The notes under the pieces were generated by a model, which saw nothing but the letters and a program-made list of their open reading frames with translations, made no database searches and was not told the origin of the DNA. Positions 60,776 through 64,000 of a stretch of 64,000 nt of DNA are shown piece after piece. Both the position numbers and the translations under genes were made by a program. The DNA lies in assembly GCA_900315315.1 (NCBI GenBank), contig OMYT01000012.1, positions 1-64,000 of the forward strand, in the 5' to 3' direction. Within the stretch, counting starts at the first letter, position 1; every line of letters begins with the position of its first letter. This DNA comes from an uncultured Eubacteriales bacterium. Lineage in GTDB: Bacteria > Bacillota > Clostridia > Christensenellales > Aristaeellaceae.

Positions 60776-62002
60776 TCAATCCTCATCATCTTCATCCATA
60801 ACCAGCCAGCTGTTCTGGAGGTAATCATACATGGCGTCACGGCAGACGGGCCAGTTGACTTCCTGGGCCATCATGTTGGCATGGTTGATGGCGCGGACGG
60901 CACCGTCAACGGGAATCCTCAGTTCCTCCATGGTGCATTCTCGCAGGCTGTAGGCCTGTTCAGCGGCCTGAAGCATGTCGTCCAGGTTCATGTTGGTCAT
61001 GTTGTTGTTTTCAAGAATATTATTGGCGAGGGCCTTTGCATCATCCCAGGTCATTGTGCGGCATTTATCGGCCAGCAGACTCAGGACGGTGCGGGCGCGC
61101 TGGGTTCGCATGAAGTCGCCGCCGCCGCCGAATTTGCGGATTCGCATATAGAGAACGGCCGAGCAGCCGCCTGTCCGCTTGATGACTTTCGCGTCGGTTT
61201 TTGCGTTCTGCGCTTTCGCCCACTCAGTTGTTTTGAAGGAATAGACGCCGGCGGGATGGGTGCCGGGATCCTGCAGGTCCTTGCCGTCCGGGCCGGTCAC
61301 CGTTCCGCGGAGAACGGTATATTGCAGTGCGTTGATCTCAGCGTCAGTCAGTTCGATATCCACGCCGCCCAGATAATCGACGATATTGGCGATTTGTTTA
61401 AAGGTAAACAGAATATACTTTTCAATCCGGACGCCGATATGTTCACTGATGATTTTACAGAGCTCTTCGGGACCGTAATCGTTGTAGACGTAATTAATCC
61501 GGCCGAATTTTTCATCGGTTTCCGTGGAGGTGGATTTCTGGATGATGGCATCCCGGATGAAAGAGGTCAGCATGATCCGGTGGGCCCGGGTGTCCAGTGT
61601 GACCAGCACAATACCGTCGGTATTGCCGTACATATCGCGGCGGCGGCCGCCGAGACCGGTAGGCGGCTTGGAACCCGCAGGACGGGGGTCCCGGTTCCAC
61701 TGGTCGATACACAGGAGCAGATAATGATGCTGACCTTCCACCACGGGAGGAAGCTCGTCATAGGGGATGATTTTGATCGGCTCGGGCATCCGTTTATAGG
61801 GCACCTTTGCGTTGGCCCATTCTTCCGGGGTAAGCGTCACCTGGGGAGTCGGCTCCGCAGTCGGTTCCGGTGTTGCTTCGACGGATTCTTCGGCGGCAGG
61901 TGTCGCTTCCGCCGCCTGATCTGTTTCAGCAGTTTCCTCTGCTCCCGCAAAAGTAAAGGGCAGGAGGACCAGTACAAGAAGAAGACAGAAGAGTTTCCGC
62001 AT
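60776..62002 (-). CDS. LytR-CpsA-Psr (LCP) family wall-polymer transferase
   Basis: This ~408-residue protein begins with a signal or anchor helix (MRKLFCLLLVLVLLPFTFAGAEE) and a Thr/Pro/Glu linker. The LCP domain has TDGIVLVTLDTRAHRIMLTSFIRDAII, RINYVYNDYGPEELCKIISEHIGV, FKQIANIVDYLGGVDIEL and YMRIRKFGGGGDFMRTQRARTVL, with the conserved Arg and Asp residues. LCP enzymes link teichoic acid or other polymers to peptidoglycan. An alternative TTG at 62053 lacks a ribosome binding site; AAAGGAG precedes the chosen ATG. It heads the operon with the zinc-ribbon and RsiV-like genes. Confidence 0.9.
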   Translation of the reverse strand: MRKLFCLLLVLVLLPFTFAGAEETAETDQAAEATPAAEESVEATPEPTAEPTPQVTLTPEEWANAKVPYKRMPEPIKIIPYDELPPVVEGQHHYLLLCIDQWNRDPRPAGSKPPTGLGGRRRDMYGNTDGIVLVTLDTRAHRIMLTSFIRDAIIQKSTSTETDEKFGRINYVYNDYGPEELCKIISEHIGVRIEKYILFTFKQIANIVDYLGGVDIELTDAEINALQYTVLRGTVTGPDGKDLQDPGTHPAGVYSFKTTEWAKAQNAKTDAKVIKRTGGCSAVLYMRIRKFGGGGDFMRTQRARTVLSLLADKCRTMTWDDAKALANNILENNNMTNMNLDDMLQAAEQAYSLRECTMEELRIPVDGAVRAINHANMMAQEVNWPVCRDAMYDYLQNSWLVMDEDDED

Positions 62003-62058
62003 GGATGCAAACACTCCTTTGAATAAAAGCTCGTTCATATGACAAAGGACCAACTATA

Positions 62059-62087
62059 ATTATACTATAAAAATAAAAAAGATGAAA
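62059..62087 (-). promoter_or_regulatory. Promoter of the LCP operon
   Basis: Reverse strand: consensus -10 TATAAT (62059-62064), 17 bases from a weak -35 TTTCAT (62082-62087). Confidence 0.4.
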
Positions 62088-62144
62088 GAGGAAATTCGCA
62101 TTTTTGACCATAAAATGAAACACTTCCGAAAAATCTTTTCTGTT

Positions 62145-62172
62145 TTGAGAAATCGCAATTGTATGGTATATT
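62145..62172 (+). promoter_or_regulatory. Promoter of the second COG2509 flavoprotein gene
   Basis: -35 TTGAGA (62145-62150) and -10 TATATT (62167-62172) are 16 bases apart. The ribosome binding site GGGAG lies 9 bases before the ATG at 62210. Confidence 0.4.
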
Positions 62173-62209
62173 GTCAGAGAACGATTTGGAATGCAGGGAG
62201 CGGGAAGCA

Positions 62210-63583
62210 ATGGATTATGACGTACTGATCATCGGGGCAGGCCCGGGAGGAATTTTCACGGCTTATGAGCTGACCACAAAGGCGGAGCATCCGCTGAAGG
62301 TCGGCGTGTTTGAATTGGGAAACCCGCTGGATAAGCGCAGATGCCCGATTGACGGAGATAAGATCAAGAGCTGCGTGCGCTGCAAAACCTGCTCAATCAT
62401 GAGCGGGTTCGGCGGCGCAGGCGCTTTTTCCGATGGAAAATACAATATTACCAATGATTTCGGCGGAAGCCTGCATGAGCATGTGGGTAAGACCCGGGCC
62501 CTGGAGCTGATGCGCTATGTGGATGAGATCAATCTGAAATACGGCGGGAAGGGAACAAAGCTCTATTCCACTGCGAACACCGCAATCCGGAAAACCTGCC
62601 TGCAGAACGGTCTGCATCTGCTGGATGCCCAGGTGCGTCATCTGGGGACGGATATCAATTATATTGTTCTTAGCAATCTGTACCGGGAACTGGAGGACAA
62701 GGTGGATTTCCACTTCGGTACGGCGGTGAAGGATGTCGCCGCGGCGGAGGAAGGCTATACCGTGACGCTTGAGGACGGCAGAGTATTTACGGCTTCCTGC
62801 TGTGTGATCTCTGTCGGGCGGAGCGGAAGCAAGTGGATGGAGGGAATTTGCCGGGAGATGCAGATCCCCACAAAGAGCAACCGGGTCGATATCGGGGTAC
62901 GGGTGGAGTTGCCGGCAGAAGTGTTCAGCCATCTGACCGACGAACTGTACGAGAGCAAGATTGTTTACAGGACGGAAAAGTTTGAGGATCTGGTGCGCAC
63001 GTTCTGCATGAATCCTCACGGCGCCGTAGTCAGCGAGAATACGAACGGGATCGTAACGGTGAACGGTCACAGCTATGAGGACCCGGCAAAACACACCGAG
63101 AATACCAATTTCGCCCTTCTGGTCAGCAAACACTTTTCCGTACCCTTCAAGGATTCCAACGGATATGGTGAATCCATTGCCAGACTCAGCAACATGCTGG
63201 GCGGCGGGGTGATTGTGCAGCGCTTCGGGGATCTGGTCCGCGGCCGCCGCAGCAGGCCGAGCCGGATTGCCGCCTCTTTTGTGACGCCGACGCTGGCCGC
63301 CACACCCGGGGATCTGAGCCTGGTGATTCCCAAGCGGATCCTGGACGGAATTATCGAAATGATCTATGCGCTGGATAAGATTGCCCCCGGAACAGCCAAT
63401 GACGACACGCTGCTGTATGGCGTTGAGGTGAAGTTCTATAATATGGAGGTGGAACTGGACGAAAACCTGGAAACCCAGTATCCCGGGTTGTATGTTATCG
63501 GAGACGGCAGCGGTGTAACCCACAGCCTGAGCCATGCCAGCGCCAGCGGCGTGCATGTGGCCCGGAAGATTCTGGGAGTTTAA
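62210..63583 (+). CDS. FAD-dependent dehydrogenase, COG2509 family, with Cys cluster
   Basis: This 457-residue flavoprotein starts MDYDVLIIGAGPGGIFTAYEL (dinucleotide site), then GVFELGNPLDKRRCP, a Cys-rich segment KSCVRCKTCSIM, the COG2509 signature SGFGGAGAFSDGKYN and a C-terminal GLYVIGDGSGVTHSLSHASASG. It is paralogous to the protein at 13131 but lacks the ~90-residue N-terminal domain and adds the CxxCxxC segment, where that protein has LLLQEKGELDPDSN. The Cys could bind a metal or take part in redox chemistry. The stop codon overlaps the stop of the convergent transporter gene. Confidence 0.85.
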   Translation: MDYDVLIIGAGPGGIFTAYELTTKAEHPLKVGVFELGNPLDKRRCPIDGDKIKSCVRCKTCSIMSGFGGAGAFSDGKYNITNDFGGSLHEHVGKTRALELMRYVDEINLKYGGKGTKLYSTANTAIRKTCLQNGLHLLDAQVRHLGTDINYIVLSNLYRELEDKVDFHFGTAVKDVAAAEEGYTVTLEDGRVFTASCCVISVGRSGSKWMEGICREMQIPTKSNRVDIGVRVELPAEVFSHLTDELYESKIVYRTEKFEDLVRTFCMNPHGAVVSENTNGIVTVNGHSYEDPAKHTENTNFALLVSKHFSVPFKDSNGYGESIARLSNMLGGGVIVQRFGDLVRGRRSRPSRIAASFVTPTLAATPGDLSLVIPKRILDGIIEMIYALDKIAPGTANDDTLLYGVEVKFYNMEVELDENLETQYPGLYVIGDGSGVTHSLSHASASGVHVARKILGV

Positions 63584-64000
63584 GAAGGATTATTGTCGTG
63601 ATCCCGGACGGAGGTTTTGAAACTGCCCGGTTCATATTCTGCGATGACGGCGGAGCCGATGATCATGACTGCCCCGATAATTCCGACCGGGCTGAGCGGT
63701 TCGTTCAGGAACAGGGCAGAGAAGAACAGCGCGGAAACCGGGTCGATATAGCTGAGAATTGCAATGGACTGGACGCTGATCCCGTTCATGCTTCCGAAAT
63801 ATAATAAATACGCGATACCGGTATGGACGATCCCCGCTGTCAGCAGCAGGATGATCACCTTCGGGGTCAGCACGCCGCTGCCGATGCCTGTTCCCGTCAC
63901 GATCAGATAGGGAATCATGACGGCCCCGGCAGCCAGAAGCTGGATCATCGTTTTCTGATATGCGTTGACGCCGATCATCTTTTCATTTTTGTTCATAATG
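63580..64000 (-). CDS. EamA/DMT-family transporter (partial, cut by the window end)
   Basis: The visible 138-plus residues are a C-terminal EamA half with four to five membrane helices: QLLAAGAVMIPYLIVTG, VIILLLTAGIVHTGIAYLLYFGS, SIAILSYIDPVSALFFSALFLNEPLSP and IIGAVMIIGSAVI. The P-A-FLNE signature is typical of the drug/metabolite exporter superfamily. The frame stays open beyond 64000, so the N-terminal half lies outside. Its TAA stop shares TTAA with the stop of the convergent COG2509 gene. The substrate is unknown. Confidence 0.85.
   Translation of the reverse strand, partial: IMNKNEKMIGVNAYQKTMIQLLAAGAVMIPYLIVTGTGIGSGVLTPKVIILLLTAGIVHTGIAYLLYFGSMNGISVQSIAILSYIDPVSALFFSALFLNEPLSPVGIIGAVMIIGSAVIAEYEPGSFKTSVRDHDNNPS

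Overview
This window looks like a chromosomal segment of a Gram-positive, anaerobic Clostridia-type bacterium, perhaps an uncultured gut or rumen lineage. The support is an ECF transporter module, an LCP cell-wall ligase, butyrate kinase with phosphate acetyltransferase, an EF-G2-type paralogue, AGGAGG ribosome binding sites, and several exported proteins with Pro/Thr-rich linkers. No rRNA, tRNA, phage, insertion sequence or CRISPR array was recognised. The genus is not assignable from the sequence alone.

Layout. 0-6 kb: an EF-G-like GTPase, then a two-gene MotA/MotB-like (ZorA/ZorB-like) membrane motor pair whose second gene has a very long repeated coiled coil and a duplicated OmpA domain. 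6-13 kb: purC, a secreted leucine-rich-repeat protein, then a likely extracellular flavin redox locus (secreted FMN/FAD reductase, Gx transporter, ApbE flavin transferase, NusG-II protein). 13-20 kb: a COG2509 flavoprotein, flavin reductase, an atypical metallophosphoesterase, and the ecfA1-ecfA2-ecfT-truA operon. 20-27 kb: a GNAT enzyme, a 1376-residue surface SH3b protein, a 35-residue membrane peptide, a CapA-like protein lacking its metal ligands, and an unknown protein. 27-33 kb: an MBL hydrolase, a moxR-DUF58-transglutaminase operon, acpS and a GDPD. 33-41 kb: phosphoglucomutase, YesL-like protein, methyltransferase, hslO, a HEAT-like protein and a zinc-ribbon membrane protein. 41-43.5 kb: buk-pta. 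43.5-55 kb: a signalling island with two hybrid histidine kinases, a REC/degenerate-GGDEF/EAL protein and an Hpt protein in one operon, divergent from a large PAS/GGDEF/EAL protein. 55-64 kb: ilvE-unknown-rluA, then an envelope operon (LCP, zinc-ribbon protein, RsiV-like protein), a second COG2509 flavoprotein and a partial EamA transporter.

The most unusual signal is between genes. About 17 loci between 2.1 and 41.3 kb carry members of a hairpin repeat family. A core stem-loop is closed by stems whose two arms differ together from copy to copy. Some copies hold an internal cassette of about 75 nt with its own nested hairpin, and others are empty. Every copy found lies in the same orientation whatever the direction of neighbouring genes. 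Two copies lie just upstream of reverse-strand genes and seem to supply a Shine-Dalgarno sequence separated from the start codon by the folded hairpin. None was seen from 41.4 to 64 kb.
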